Source: Rhodococcus oryzae (GTDB lineage Bacteria; Actinomycetota; Actinomycetes; Mycobacteriales; Mycobacteriaceae). Taken from it: a DNA stretch of 64,000 bases. Made by a program: the position numbers and the translations under genes. Each line of letters starts with the position of its first letter. Position 1 is the stretch's first letter. This document shows positions 43,935 through 55,407 of the stretch, piece by piece. The stretch is from NCBI RefSeq assembly GCF_005049235.1, contig NZ_SUMD01000017.1, positions 1 to 64,000 on the forward strand, written 5' to 3'. The notes under the pieces were generated by a model. The model searched no databases. It was given only the letters and a program-made list of their open reading frames with translations, and was not told the origin of the DNA.

Positions 43935-44840
43935 TCAGACGATATAGACAGCGACACCCACCGCTCCAATCCAAGCAATCGCGAGGAATTGGAGCACCCG
44001 ATCGCCGAGCGCGATCTCTTCCGGCTCCCCCGCCTCGCCACCGTCGACATCGACCGCGTACCGCAGGATCGCGATCGTGAACGGGACCATCGAGATCGCG
44101 AACCAGTTGGTGTTGTTGACCTGGTCCCGCTCGAAGGCCCACAGTCCGTAGCAGATCACCACCGCGGTCGCCGAGAGCGTCCAGACGAACCGCAGGTAGG
44201 TGCCGGTGTAGTACTCGAGCGACTTGCGGATCTTCGCCCCGGTGCGCTCGGCGAGCTGCAGCTCCGCGTAGCGCTTGCCCGCCGCCATGAACAGCGAACC
44301 GAACGCCATGATCAGCAGGAACCACTGCGACAGCGGGATCTCGGCGGCGACGCCACCGGCGATTGCCCGCAGCAGGAAGCCGGACGAGACGATGCAGATG
44401 TCGAGGACGGCCTGGTGCTTGAGGCCGAAGCAGTAGGCGAGCTGGATGCCGATGTACACCGCCATCACGACCGCGAGCTGCCAGTTCGCGAAGAAGGACA
44501 GGCCGATGGCTCCGGCCAGCAGCACCACGGCCATCGCGTAGGCGAGGCGGACCGGCAGCACGCCGGCGGCGATCGGACGGAAGCGCTTGGTCGGGTGCGC
44601 CCGGTCGGCCTCGACGTCCATCGCGTCATTGACCAGGTAGATGCCGGACGCGGCCATGCAGAACACGACGAACGCCAGCGCCACCGGCAGCAGCACCTCG
44701 ACCTGGTTCACCGAACCTGCGGCGAGCGGCGCGGCCAACACCAGGACGTTCTTCACCCACTGACGCGGGCGCAGTGCCTTCACGATCCCGGCAGGCAGCG
44801 ACTTCGGCGGACCGGAGACCTCGGTCGGGTGCTCGCTCAT
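43935..44840 (-). CDS. ubiA: Decaprenylphosphate phosphoribosyltransferase (DPPR synthase), UbiA family
   Basis: A 301-residue integral membrane prenyltransferase (Rv3806c: 302). It transfers 5-phosphoribose from PRPP to decaprenyl phosphate, the first committed step to DPA. The first Asp-rich motif is NDAMDVEADRAHP near residue 75 and the second region is GLKHQAVLDICIVSSGFLLRA. About nine hydrophobic segments are visible. Its start overlaps the end of the PAP2 gene by four bases (ATGA), and aftB begins within ten bases of its stop. Confidence 0.96.
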   Translation of the reverse strand: MSEHPTEVSGPPKSLPAGIVKALRPRQWVKNVLVLAAPLAAGSVNQVEVLLPVALAFVVFCMAASGIYLVNDAMDVEADRAHPTKRFRPIAAGVLPVRLAYAMAVVLLAGAIGLSFFANWQLAVVMAVYIGIQLAYCFGLKHQAVLDICIVSSGFLLRAIAGGVAAEIPLSQWFLLIMAFGSLFMAAGKRYAELQLAERTGAKIRKSLEYYTGTYLRFVWTLSATAVVICYGLWAFERDQVNNTNWFAISMVPFTIAILRYAVDVDGGEAGEPEEIALGDRVLQFLAIAWIGAVGVAVYIV

Positions 44841-45386
44841 TTCTCTCCAAACTTCCGTTCGGCACGCAGCACCACTGCGGCCGAGGCTGCGCCCAAGGCG
44901 GATCCGGCAAGCACATCGGTCGGGTAGTGGACCCCGAGCACGAGCCGCGAGAGCAGCATCGGGGGCACCAGCACCGCGGGCAAGGGTAGCCCGGTCAGCC
45001 GGCCGAGTAGCACCGCGGCGGCCGTGGTGGACGTGGCGTGCGACGACGGGAAGCTGAGCTTGCTCGGCGTCGACACGTTGACGGCCACGCTCGGGTCGTT
45101 CGGCCGGGGACGCCGGACCACCCGCTTGATGACGATGGAGGCGGCGTGCGCGCCGACCGCGCCGACCGCGACGCCCGCCCACTGACGGCGGCGGGGCTTG
45201 TCGAACGCGGCTCCCACGCCCGCGATCGCGACCCAGCCGAGAGCGTGCTCACCGAAGTGCGACATGCCGCGGGCCGCTGCGATCACGCCCGGCTGTGCAC
45301 CGATGGTGGACTGGATGGTGCCCAGGATCTTCACCTCGGCGGCGGACTCGGTTGTCACGGTGCCGTCGAGCAGGGCACCCTCTGGC

Positions 45387-45409
<23 letters not shown>
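44837..45409 (-). CDS. PAP2-family phosphatase (Rv3807c type)
   Basis: A 190-residue membrane protein with the three PAP2 phosphatase motifs: KRVVRRPRP, PSSHATS and SRLVLGVHYPTDV, giving the catalytic His, Arg and Asp. In this position it is the proposed decaprenylphosphoryl-5-phosphoribose phosphatase, removing the 5-phosphate before DprE1 acts; redundancy has been reported for the tuberculosis gene. The GTG at 45409 lies inside the end of glfT2 (23-base overlap), so translation is coupled. Confidence 0.92.
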
Positions 45410-48652
<3,243 letters not shown>

Positions 48653-48677
48653 TTATCGGTACAGGTTGCGCTGTCGC

Positions 48678-49436
48678 CTACAGGTTGCGCAGGGCGTACA
48701 CCGCCAACGCGTCCCGGACGAAGGCCGCGCCGAGCGTTCCGCCGTAGTTGGCGGCGAAGCGCTCGTCCGCGACGTACATCTCGCCAAGGCCCAGGATGTA
48801 CTCCTTGTTCGGAGCCGCGCCGCATCCCGGCGTGCCGGGGATGCCGCCGAGCCACTCGACGTGGCGACGGGCCAGGTCCTGCGCCCGCTCACCGTCGAAC
48901 GCCTCGCCCGACTCCACGGCGTCGGCCCAGTCCGCGTTGAGCTGCGCCACCAGTGCCTTCCAATCCCGGCGCTGGGCGTCGGTCTGACCGCGCCACCAGC
49001 GATCGCTGCTCTCGTAGGCCTTCTTGCCCCACCTCTCGATGACCTCGTCCTTGTATTGGGTGTGGTCGAAGCCGTCGAATGCTTCCTGTGCCATCAGTGG
49101 CTCTCCTCTCTCCGTTTTGAGCAAGGTCGTCCGTACCGACTCGATCTGCCGTTGCACCCGGTCCCGTTCCTGTTCAAGCAGGTCCAGGTGCGTGCGCAGC
49201 GCCGTGGCGGTATCCCGCTGGCCCTCGAGCACCCCCGCGATCGCGGGGAGTCCGAGGCCGAGTTCGCGGAGCAGCAGGATCCGCTGCAACCGGACGAGTG
49301 CGTCCTGGTCGTAGTAGCGGTATCCGTTCGCCCCGATGCGACTCGGCTCGAGCAGCCCGAGTTCGCCGTAATGCCGCAGGGTGCGGCTCGTGGTCCCAGC
49401 CGCCTTGGCCAGGTCCTGGATCGACCAATCGCTCAT
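48678..49436 (-). CDS. MerR regulator with TipAS-type drug-sensing domain
   Basis: A 252-residue protein. The MerR helix-turn-helix reads IQDLAKAAGTTSRTLRHYGELG with the wing ANGYRYYDQ, then a coiled coil (about residues 75-110). The C-terminal TipAS domain begins near EAFDGFDHTQYKDEVIERWG and contains the Trp-rich core and KEYILGLGEMYVADERF. Proteins of this type bind thiopeptide or other lipophilic antibiotics and activate their own and nearby genes. A perfect TTGACGC-T-GCGTCAA site lies just upstream. The ATG at 49436 is preferred to that at 49445. Confidence 0.9.
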   Translation of the reverse strand: MSDWSIQDLAKAAGTTSRTLRHYGELGLLEPSRIGANGYRYYDQDALVRLQRILLLRELGLGLPAIAGVLEGQRDTATALRTHLDLLEQERDRVQRQIESVRTTLLKTERGEPLMAQEAFDGFDHTQYKDEVIERWGKKAYESSDRWWRGQTDAQRRDWKALVAQLNADWADAVESGEAFDGERAQDLARRHVEWLGGIPGTPGCGAAPNKEYILGLGEMYVADERFAANYGGTLGAAFVRDALAVYALRNL

Positions 49437-49453
49437 GGAAACCATGGTGAAGG

Positions 49454-49468
49454 TTGACGCTGCGTCAA
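49454..49468. promoter_or_regulatory. Palindromic operator for the MerR/TipAS regulator
   Basis: TTGACGC-T-GCGTCAA is perfectly symmetric, 18 bases before the start. TTGACG also serves as a -35 box, the usual position of MerR-family sites. Confidence 0.65.
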
Positions 49469-49496
49469 TGTCAAGGGCGCGGCGGGAGTGACATAC

Positions 49497-50033
49497 CTAG
49501 GCCCGGTAGAGCGCCAGGGCGCGGGCGGTGTCGAGGGCGGCCGCATCGGCGATCGGCAGGAAATGGTCCAGCTGCCACGCCTGCGTGCCGCGGGCCTGGC
49601 GGCTGGTCGGCGCGGCCCACGGCGGGTACACACGGATCGCCCGCTTCCCACCCGCCCCGTCGCGCGACAGCACACCGCGATCGGCGAGGACCCGCCTCGG
49701 GAAGACGAACTGCCCGAGGCGATCGCCGTCGCGGGCGCTGACGATGAACAACTCGACCAGATCGTCGACGTCGAAGGGCGCGATGGGGCCCTGCGCGGAC
49801 CGCTTCCAGAGGGTGACGAACTGGCCGACCTTCTTCGGTGTCGTCTTGGCGACCCGGAATCGGATCGGGCGGCCGTCGACCGTGAACTCGTGGGCCCCGT
49901 AGGCCGCACTCTCCGGCTCGGGCACGGGAGCCGAGCAGGCGAACCGACACGGGTCGAACACCCGCGTCTTCGCCGCCAGCAGATCGGCGTGGACGGCCCC
50001 GGCATCCGGCCAGGGTTCCGGTTCGATGCTCAC
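49497..50033 (-). CDS. MepB-family protein
   Basis: A 178-residue protein with the MepB core: YGAHEFTVDGRPIRFRVAKT, then TPKKVGQFVTLWKRSAQGPIAPF and RLGQFVFPRRVLADRGVLS. It is named after the protein encoded with the MepA multidrug efflux pump of Staphylococcus aureus, but has no established activity. The C terminus contains GTQAWQLDHFLPI. It lies just upstream, on the same strand, of the TipAS regulator gene (60 bases). No efflux pump is adjacent. The GTG at 50033 is divergent from the VIT-type transporter gene. Confidence 0.85.
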   Translation of the reverse strand: MSIEPEPWPDAGAVHADLLAAKTRVFDPCRFACSAPVPEPESAAYGAHEFTVDGRPIRFRVAKTTPKKVGQFVTLWKRSAQGPIAPFDVDDLVELFIVSARDGDRLGQFVFPRRVLADRGVLSRDGAGGKRAIRVYPPWAAPTSRQARGTQAWQLDHFLPIADAAALDTARALALYRA

Positions 50034-50100
50034 GTGCAGAGGGTACGGCGGCGCGACTTCGGCGAGCCTTGCATTGCTGGCCGAGCCATCTTGATGCCGA

Positions 50101-50106
50101 TAGCGT
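50101..50106 (+). promoter_or_regulatory. Predicted -10 element of the VIT-family gene
   Basis: TAGCGT lies seven bases before the ATG at 50114, again with no ribosome-binding site between. Confidence 0.35.
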
Positions 50107-50113
50107 TCCGCGT

Positions 50114-50845
50114 ATGAGCACCGATCCGGATCAACTCCCGGGCTCGCATCCGGCGGAGCCGCACGTCCAGGGGCTCTCCGCGAAGCTGAACTGGCTGCGG
50201 GCGGGCGTACTCGGCGCCAACGACGGCATCGTCTCCACCGCCGGTCTGGTCGTTGGCGTCGCAGCGGCGAGCACCGCGCGCGGCCCGATCCTCACCGCGG
50301 GCATCGCCGGGCTGGCGGCCGGGGCAGTGTCCATGGCCCTTGGCGAGTACGTCTCGGTCAGCACCCAGCGCGATACCGAGCGGTCGCTGCTGGCCAAGGA
50401 ACGCCGGGAACTCGCCGAGCTGCCCGACGCCGAACTCGACGAGCTCGCGTCCCTGTACGAGGCCAAGGGCCTGACCCCCGCGACCGCCCGCACCGTGGCG
50501 GAGGAACTGACGGCGCACGACGCGTTCGCCGCGCACGCCGACGCCGAGCTGGGCATCGACCCCGACGAGCTGACCAATCCGTGGCAGGCGGCGGCCTCCT
50601 CGGCCATCTCCTTCACCCTCGGCGCCCTGCTGCCGCTGATCGCGATCCTGGTCCCGCCCGCCACCTCGCGCGTGCCGATCACGTTCGTCGCGGTGCTGGT
50701 CGCGCTCGCGCTGACCGGCAGCGTCAGCGCCCGGCTCGGCGGGTCACCACGCGGGAAGGCCGTGCTGCGGGTGGTGCTGGGCGGCGCGCTCGCGATGCTC
50801 GTCACTTACGGCATCGGGCAGATCGTGGACACCGTCCATATCTGA
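50114..50845 (+). CDS. VIT/CCC1-family iron/manganese transporter
   Basis: A 243-residue membrane protein with the family signature LGANDGIVSTAGLVVGVA in the first helix and GAVSMALGEYVSVSTQRDTE in the second, followed by the acidic cytoplasmic metal-binding region (about residues 85-150, rich in Glu and Asp) and three more helices. VIT1/CCC1 proteins export Fe2+ or Mn2+ from the cytosol, which protects against metal excess. No metal-responsive regulator lies beside it; the neighbours are MepB and a TetR gene. Confidence 0.9.
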   Translation: MSTDPDQLPGSHPAEPHVQGLSAKLNWLRAGVLGANDGIVSTAGLVVGVAAASTARGPILTAGIAGLAAGAVSMALGEYVSVSTQRDTERSLLAKERRELAELPDAELDELASLYEAKGLTPATARTVAEELTAHDAFAAHADAELGIDPDELTNPWQAAASSAISFTLGALLPLIAILVPPATSRVPITFVAVLVALALTGSVSARLGGSPRGKAVLRVVLGGALAMLVTYGIGQIVDTVHI

Positions 50846-50871
50846 GCCCGTCGCCGTGCGGATCGAGGTCC

Positions 50872-51453
50872 TCAGACCCGATCCGCTCCCGACATCAGCA
50901 CGGGGATCACGAACTGCTCGATCATCGCCCGCTCGTCGGCATCGTCGGCGCCAGGGACGGTGAGTAGCGAGACGATGACCCGCACCAACCACCGTGCCCG
51001 GCTGGAGATCTCACGGTCGTCGCTGCCCCACACGTCGGCGAGGAAGCTCGAGCCGAGCACCTCGATCACCTGCGAGGTGCCTGCCAGCTCGGAGGCGATG
51101 CCCGCGTCGCCGAGCCCGAACCAGGCGGCCAGCGTCGGTGTCGCGCGCACCTCGTGCACCGAGGCGAGGATGGCCGCGGTGATCCGCTCGCGCGGATCCT
51201 CGATGCCGGCCACCAGACCGGTCACCCGCTCGCCGAGCCGCCGCGCCTCCCGGTGCACGAACGCCAGGTGCAGCGCGCGGCGGTTCTCGAAGTAGCGATA
51301 GAGGGTCGCGCGCGAGCACCCGGCGGCCTTGGCGACCTCGGCCATGCCGGTCGTCGCGACGCCACGCTCGACGAACAGCTCCGCGGCCGCGTCGAGGATG
51401 CGCTCCGCCGCGAGATCGGTGCGTTCGTCGCGCAGCCAGGTTCCGGAACTCAT
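50872..51453 (-). CDS. TetR-family transcriptional regulator (with P450)
   Basis: A 193-residue regulator. The DNA-binding part is ILDAAAELFVERGVATTGMAEV and AGCSRATLYRYFENR near residues 18-57. The C-terminal helices form a ligand pocket. Its ATG overlaps the stop of the P450 gene by four bases, so it is the last gene of sigJ-P450-tetR and probably represses that operon or a related one. The effector may be the P450 substrate. Confidence 0.88.
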   Translation of the reverse strand: MSSGTWLRDERTDLAAERILDAAAELFVERGVATTGMAEVAKAAGCSRATLYRYFENRRALHLAFVHREARRLGERVTGLVAGIEDPRERITAAILASVHEVRATPTLAAWFGLGDAGIASELAGTSQVIEVLGSSFLADVWGSDDREISSRARWLVRVIVSLLTVPGADDADERAMIEQFVIPVLMSGADRV

Positions 51454-52679
51454 GGCCGGAACGGTACGTGCGTCGGCCGCCGGACGTAGTTACCGGCCGC
51501 GTACTCGATGCCGTCGACGTCCACCTCGAAGTCGGGGCAGCGGGCCAGCAGTTCCTCGAGCGCGACGCGGGCCTGCATGCGCGCGGCCGCGGCGCCGAGG
51601 CAGTGGTGGCTGCCGTGACTGAAGGTCATGATCTGGCGGGGCGCCCGCAGCACGTCGAGTTCCTCGGAGTTCGCGCCGTAGGCCCTGGGGTCGCGGTTGG
51701 CGGATCCGTAGACCAGCAGCGTCTTGCGGCCCGCGGGGATGGTGACGCCCTCGATCGTGACGTCTCGGGTGGTCGTGCGGGCCAGGCCCTGGACCGGCGA
51801 GGTGAGGCGGAGCAGCTCGTCGACGGCGTCGGGGATGCGGGACGGATCCTCCAGCAGCAGGGCGCGCTGGTCGCGGTGCTGGGTGAGCAGCGCCGAGGAG
51901 CCGCCGAGCATGCCGGTGGTGGTGTCGTTGCCGCCGGTGACCATCGTGAACGCGAAGCCGAGGATGGACAGCACGCCCGCGAAGTCACCGTCGGCGGCGA
52001 TGCCGGCGGCCACGAGGTGCGAGATGGTGTCGTCGGCTTCCCTGCCCGCGGCGACGTCGGCCTTACGCCGTTCGATCAGCCCGCCGAAGTAGCCCATCAG
52101 GTCACCGACCGCGGTCGCCGCCTCGAGCGGGTCGCCGTTGGCGTTGGCGGCGACGATCGCCTCGGTCCAGCCGTCGAACTGCCCGCGATCCTCCTCGGGA
52201 ACGCCCAGGTAGTGCGCCACCACCATGCTCGGCAGCGGCTTGAACAGCTCGGTGACGATGTCGCCGCCGCCCGCCGAGCGCAACCCCTCGATGCGCTCGA
52301 CCACGAACTCGCGGACCGCAGGCTCCACGGCCTCGACCTGACGCGGCGTGAACCCGCGGGCGACCAGGCGGCGGAAGTCGGTGTGCACCGGCGGATCCAG
52401 CATCACCAGGGGCGGGTTGTCCTTGAGCCCGATCTTCTCGAGCTCGCCGTAGCTCGTGGTCAGGCCGTCCGCGGAGGAGAACGTCTCGTGGTCGCGGGCG
52501 GCCGCGTACACGTCGGCGTGCCGGGTCAGCACCCAGTAGTCGTCGGCGGGCGACCCCTCGGGCACCACGTGGTGGACCGGGTCGTGCTCGCGCAGCGCCG
52601 CGTACATGCCCCAGGGGTCACGCCAGGACTCTGCCGAGGGCGGAACGTAGGCGGCCTGGCCGGACATAGTCGTTGTCAT
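51450..52679 (-). CDS. Cytochrome P450
   Basis: A 409-residue soluble bacterial P450. The heme-thiolate loop reads FSHGSHHCLG with Cys360 as ligand, the oxygen-activating I helix is TMVTGGNDTTTG, and the ExxR motif is in DELLRLTSP. The family or substrate cannot be set from sequence alone; the acidic-alcohol pair NDTT is standard. Redox partners are not encoded nearby. It lies 35 bases after the ECF41 sigma-factor gene, and its stop overlaps the TetR start, making a three-gene operon. Confidence 0.93.
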   Translation of the reverse strand: MTTTMSGQAAYVPPSAESWRDPWGMYAALREHDPVHHVVPEGSPADDYWVLTRHADVYAAARDHETFSSADGLTTSYGELEKIGLKDNPPLVMLDPPVHTDFRRLVARGFTPRQVEAVEPAVREFVVERIEGLRSAGGGDIVTELFKPLPSMVVAHYLGVPEEDRGQFDGWTEAIVAANANGDPLEAATAVGDLMGYFGGLIERRKADVAAGREADDTISHLVAAGIAADGDFAGVLSILGFAFTMVTGGNDTTTGMLGGSSALLTQHRDQRALLLEDPSRIPDAVDELLRLTSPVQGLARTTTRDVTIEGVTIPAGRKTLLVYGSANRDPRAYGANSEELDVLRAPRQIMTFSHGSHHCLGAAAARMQARVALEELLARCPDFEVDVDGIEYAAGNYVRRPTHVPFRP

Positions 52680-52714
52680 GTGTCGAGAGTGAGACAGATG
52701 AGCAACTTTGTCAA

Positions 52715-53599
52715 TCACTTGGCGAGGACGGCCAGATCCAGCTCACTCAGACGCACCGGGTCGGCGATCACCTCGTACTCCGCGATCCGGTCGTCCTCGA
52801 TCGCGAAGGTGAGAGCGAGGAGCAACCGCCCGCGTGGGGCCACGATCACCCCAACGGCACCGTCGACGAGGGCCGCCTCGGCGAACCGCGCCCGCCTGCC
52901 GAACGCCATGACGCCCTCCACCACCGCGCGCGCACCGCGGGCCACGGTCGCCGCACCGGCAGGCAGGGCGGCCGGGTCGGCCGTCCGCACGACGTCGGGC
53001 GCCAACACCGCCAGCAGCGCGTTCAGGTCGCCGCTGCGCGACGCGGCGAGGAATGCCTCCACGATGTGTCGATGGACGCCCAGGTCGGCGCGTGAAATCG
53101 ATTCCACACCTTGCACTCTCAGGCGCGCGCGGCTGGCGACCTTCTTGGTGGCGACGGGGGTCCGCCCCACTATCGGGGCGATCTCACTGAACGGCACCGC
53201 GAACATGTCATGGAGCACGAACACGATTCGCTCGACGGGAACCAGCCTGTCCAGCACGACAAGCAGCGCGCGTCCGACCGAATCAGCCAGCAGCGCTTCG
53301 TTTTCCGGATCACTTCCGGTGACGTCCGCTACGAAGCGGTCGGGGACCTGCTGCCCTGCCGGGTCCTCCCGTCGGGACTTTCGGCTGCGCAGCATGTCCA
53401 GGCACAGGCGCGCCACGACGGTCCGCAGCCAGGCGGCCAGATCCTCCACCTCGCTGACGTCCGCACGGCTCAGGCGCAGCCACGCCTCCTGGACCGCGTC
53501 GTCGGCCTCGCTCAGCGAGCCGAGCATCCGGTAGGCGACCGCCCGCAGGTGGCTGCGCTCCGATTCGAATCGCTGTGCGAGCTCGTCCTGATCACCCAT
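52715..53599 (-). CDS. sigJ: ECF41-type sigma factor with SnoaL-like extension (SigJ-like)
   Basis: A 294-residue sigma factor. Region 2 is LRAVAYRMLGSLSEADDAVQEAWLRLS (residues about 18-45), region 4 is LDRLVPVERIVFVLHDMFAVPFSEIAPIVG, and a C-terminal SnoaL-like domain of about 120 residues follows. ECF41 factors are regulated by this domain instead of an anti-sigma factor. They usually sit beside an oxidoreductase or carboxymuconolactone decarboxylase gene that they transcribe. Here an OYE-like gene faces it, with a matching promoter at 53601-53627. Confidence 0.9.
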   Translation of the reverse strand: MGDQDELAQRFESERSHLRAVAYRMLGSLSEADDAVQEAWLRLSRADVSEVEDLAAWLRTVVARLCLDMLRSRKSRREDPAGQQVPDRFVADVTGSDPENEALLADSVGRALLVVLDRLVPVERIVFVLHDMFAVPFSEIAPIVGRTPVATKKVASRARLRVQGVESISRADLGVHRHIVEAFLAASRSGDLNALLAVLAPDVVRTADPAALPAGAATVARGARAVVEGVMAFGRRARFAEAALVDGAVGVIVAPRGRLLLALTFAIEDDRIAEYEVIADPVRLSELDLAVLAK

Positions 53600-53600
53600 C

Positions 53601-53627
53601 GGTCACCTTTCCGCGCCGTGCTCCGTC
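53601..53627 (+). promoter_or_regulatory. ECF41-type promoter ahead of the OYE-like gene
   Basis: GGTCACC at 53601-53607, a 16-base spacer, then CGTC at 53624-53627. The reported ECF41 consensus is TGTCACA-N16-CGTC, so the -35 matches at five of seven bases and the spacer and -10 match fully. The predicted start of transcription leaves about 70 bases of leader before 53705. Confidence 0.55.
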
Positions 53628-53704
53628 TACGTCATTGAGGCACAACGCAGCCGAGGCGATCCGACCGACCCCGGCACCACCGGGCCCGACGATGAGGAGA
53701 GAAC

Positions 53705-54832
53705 ATGACCAGGACCCACACGACCGCGCTCGAGCAGCCACTGCTGCGGCGAGCGGACTTCCGAGACTTCCAGCTCCCCAATCGCATCGTCATGGCCCCG
53801 ACCACCCGGGCTCGCGCGGCCAACGACGGGCTGGCGCCGACGGAGATGCATGCCGCCTACTACGCCCAGCGAGCGAGCGCGGGATTGATCATCACCGAGG
53901 GGACCTGGGTCAGCGAGCAGGCGATCGGGTTCGTCAACGTGCCCGGCATCTACAGCGAGGAGCAGGTCACGGCGTGGCGTCGGGTCACCGACGTCGTGCA
54001 CGCCGTCGGCGGTCGAATCCTGGTGCAACTCTGGCACAACGGTGCCGCCTCGCACCCCGACCACCTGCGCGGCGAGCTGCCCGCCGGCCCATCGGCGATC
54101 AACCCGCACGAGTTGTCCTTCACCCATGACGGATTCAAGAACACTGTCACGCCGCGCGCGATGACCGTGGTGGACATCGAGAACACCATCGCGGACTACC
54201 ACCGAGCCTCGGAGAATGCCCGGCGCGCCGGGTTCGACGGGGTCGAGGTCCATGCCATCGGCTCGACGCTGGTCCCGCAATTCCTCAACCCACGCCTCAA
54301 CCGGCGCTCCGATCCCTATGGCGGCGACAGCGCCAGGCGGCGGCGCCTGCTGCTCGAGATCCTCGATGCGGTCGCGGAGCCGTGGAACGGACGATGCGTC
54401 GGGGTCCGCCTGTCGCCGTACTGGACAGCGGGCGATCGTTTCGTCGCCGACGATCAGGCACTCGCCGACTACGACGAGCTGGTGGCCGCCCTCGCCGACC
54501 ACCCCGTGGCGTACCTCCACCTGCGCGGACGAAACCCCACCGCGCCCGGCGCCACGCCCGACTTCGACGCGATCGCCCGCTACCGACGGCAGTTCGACGG
54601 CCCACTCATCGCGAACAACGGGTTCGATCGCGAATCCGGGAACGCCCTCGTGGACGCGGGTATCGCCGACGCCGTGTCGTTCGCCACGCACTTCATCGCC
54701 AACCCCGACCTCGTCAGCCGGTTCGCGCTGGACCACGAGCTGGCCACGGGCGACACCGACACCTATTACTCGGGCACCGCAGGCGGCTACGTGGACTACC
54801 CGATCAGCGGCGCCTCGGGAGGCGTTGCCTGA
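53705..54832 (+). CDS. Old-yellow-enzyme-like FMN oxidoreductase with altered active site
   Basis: A 375-residue TIM-barrel flavoprotein. LPNRIVMAPTTRARA starts the barrel, VQLWHNGAASHPDH is the FMN/substrate strand, and PRLNRRSDPYGGD and the C-terminal FATHFIANPDLVSRF fit the alkene-reductase subgroup. The usual H-x-x-N-G-Y segment reads HAIGST: His183 is kept, the Asn is Gly186 and the proton-donating Tyr is Thr188. Classical ene-reduction may be impaired or replaced by another reaction. It faces the ECF41 gene and is its likely target. Confidence 0.87.
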   Translation: MTRTHTTALEQPLLRRADFRDFQLPNRIVMAPTTRARAANDGLAPTEMHAAYYAQRASAGLIITEGTWVSEQAIGFVNVPGIYSEEQVTAWRRVTDVVHAVGGRILVQLWHNGAASHPDHLRGELPAGPSAINPHELSFTHDGFKNTVTPRAMTVVDIENTIADYHRASENARRAGFDGVEVHAIGSTLVPQFLNPRLNRRSDPYGGDSARRRRLLLEILDAVAEPWNGRCVGVRLSPYWTAGDRFVADDQALADYDELVAALADHPVAYLHLRGRNPTAPGATPDFDAIARYRRQFDGPLIANNGFDRESGNALVDAGIADAVSFATHFIANPDLVSRFALDHELATGDTDTYYSGTAGGYVDYPISGASGGVA

Positions 54833-54844
54833 AGCAGAGGGCGC

Positions 54845-54854
54845 GGGGGGGGGG
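54845..54854. repeat. Ten-base G homopolymer
   Basis: Ten consecutive G lie in the 29-base gap between the converging OYE-like and PhnB-like genes. It is a site of possible slippage or read error and has no coding effect. Confidence 0.85.
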
Positions 54855-54861
54855 ACGGCTG

Positions 54862-55335
54862 CTACTCCCCGTCGTACGCGCGTCGAAGCTCGTTCACGTC
54901 GAGCTTCTTCATCTGCATCATCGCCTGCATGGCCCGCTGCGACTTCACGGGATCGCCGGCGACCATCATCTCGTCGAATCCGGGCGGCACGATCTGCCAG
55001 GAAAGTCCGTACTTGTCCTTGAGCCAGCCGCACTGCACCTCCTGCCCACCGTCCGCGGTCAGCTTGGCCCAGTACTCGTCGACCTCCTCCTGCGAATCGC
55101 AGTCGACGAGCAGGGAGACCGCCTCGGTGAAGGTGAACTGCGGGCCGCCGTTGATCGCGTTGATGCGGTGCCCGTTCAGCTCAAAGTCCACGGTCATCAC
55201 GCTGCCCTCCGGGCCTGGCGCTCCCGCCGGGTACCGGGCGATCGTCAGGATCTTCGAGTTCTTGAAGATCGACACGTAGTAGTTCGCGGCCTCCTCGGCC
55301 TGATCGTCGAACCAGAGTGAGGGGTAGATCTGCAT
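54862..55335 (-). CDS. PhnB-like VOC family protein
   Basis: A 157-residue protein of the 3-demethylubiquinone-9 3-methyltransferase-like branch of the VOC superfamily (PhnB-like), which despite its name has no proven methyltransferase activity. Visible motifs are PSLWFDDQAEEAANYYVSIF, VMTVDFELNGHRINAINGG and SLLVDCDSQEEVDEYW, then CGWLKDKYGLSWQIVP. One metal-binding Glu or Gln and few His are seen, as in this branch. It converges on the OYE-like gene. The remnant at 13219-13423 belongs to the same superfamily. Confidence 0.9.
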   Translation of the reverse strand: MQIYPSLWFDDQAEEAANYYVSIFKNSKILTIARYPAGAPGPEGSVMTVDFELNGHRINAINGGPQFTFTEAVSLLVDCDSQEEVDEYWAKLTADGGQEVQCGWLKDKYGLSWQIVPPGFDEMMVAGDPVKSQRAMQAMMQMKKLDVNELRRAYDGE

Positions 55336-55407
55336 CGTTTGCCTCCCGGGTCGTGGTTTCCACTCTCACATGTTGTGACCCGGGAGGCAGCCGAAACTCA
55401 TCGCAGG

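Noticed and set aside
54845-54854. G10 tract as a phase-variation switch
   Set aside because: It lies between two converging stop codons and not in a coding or promoter region, so length change would have no clear effect.
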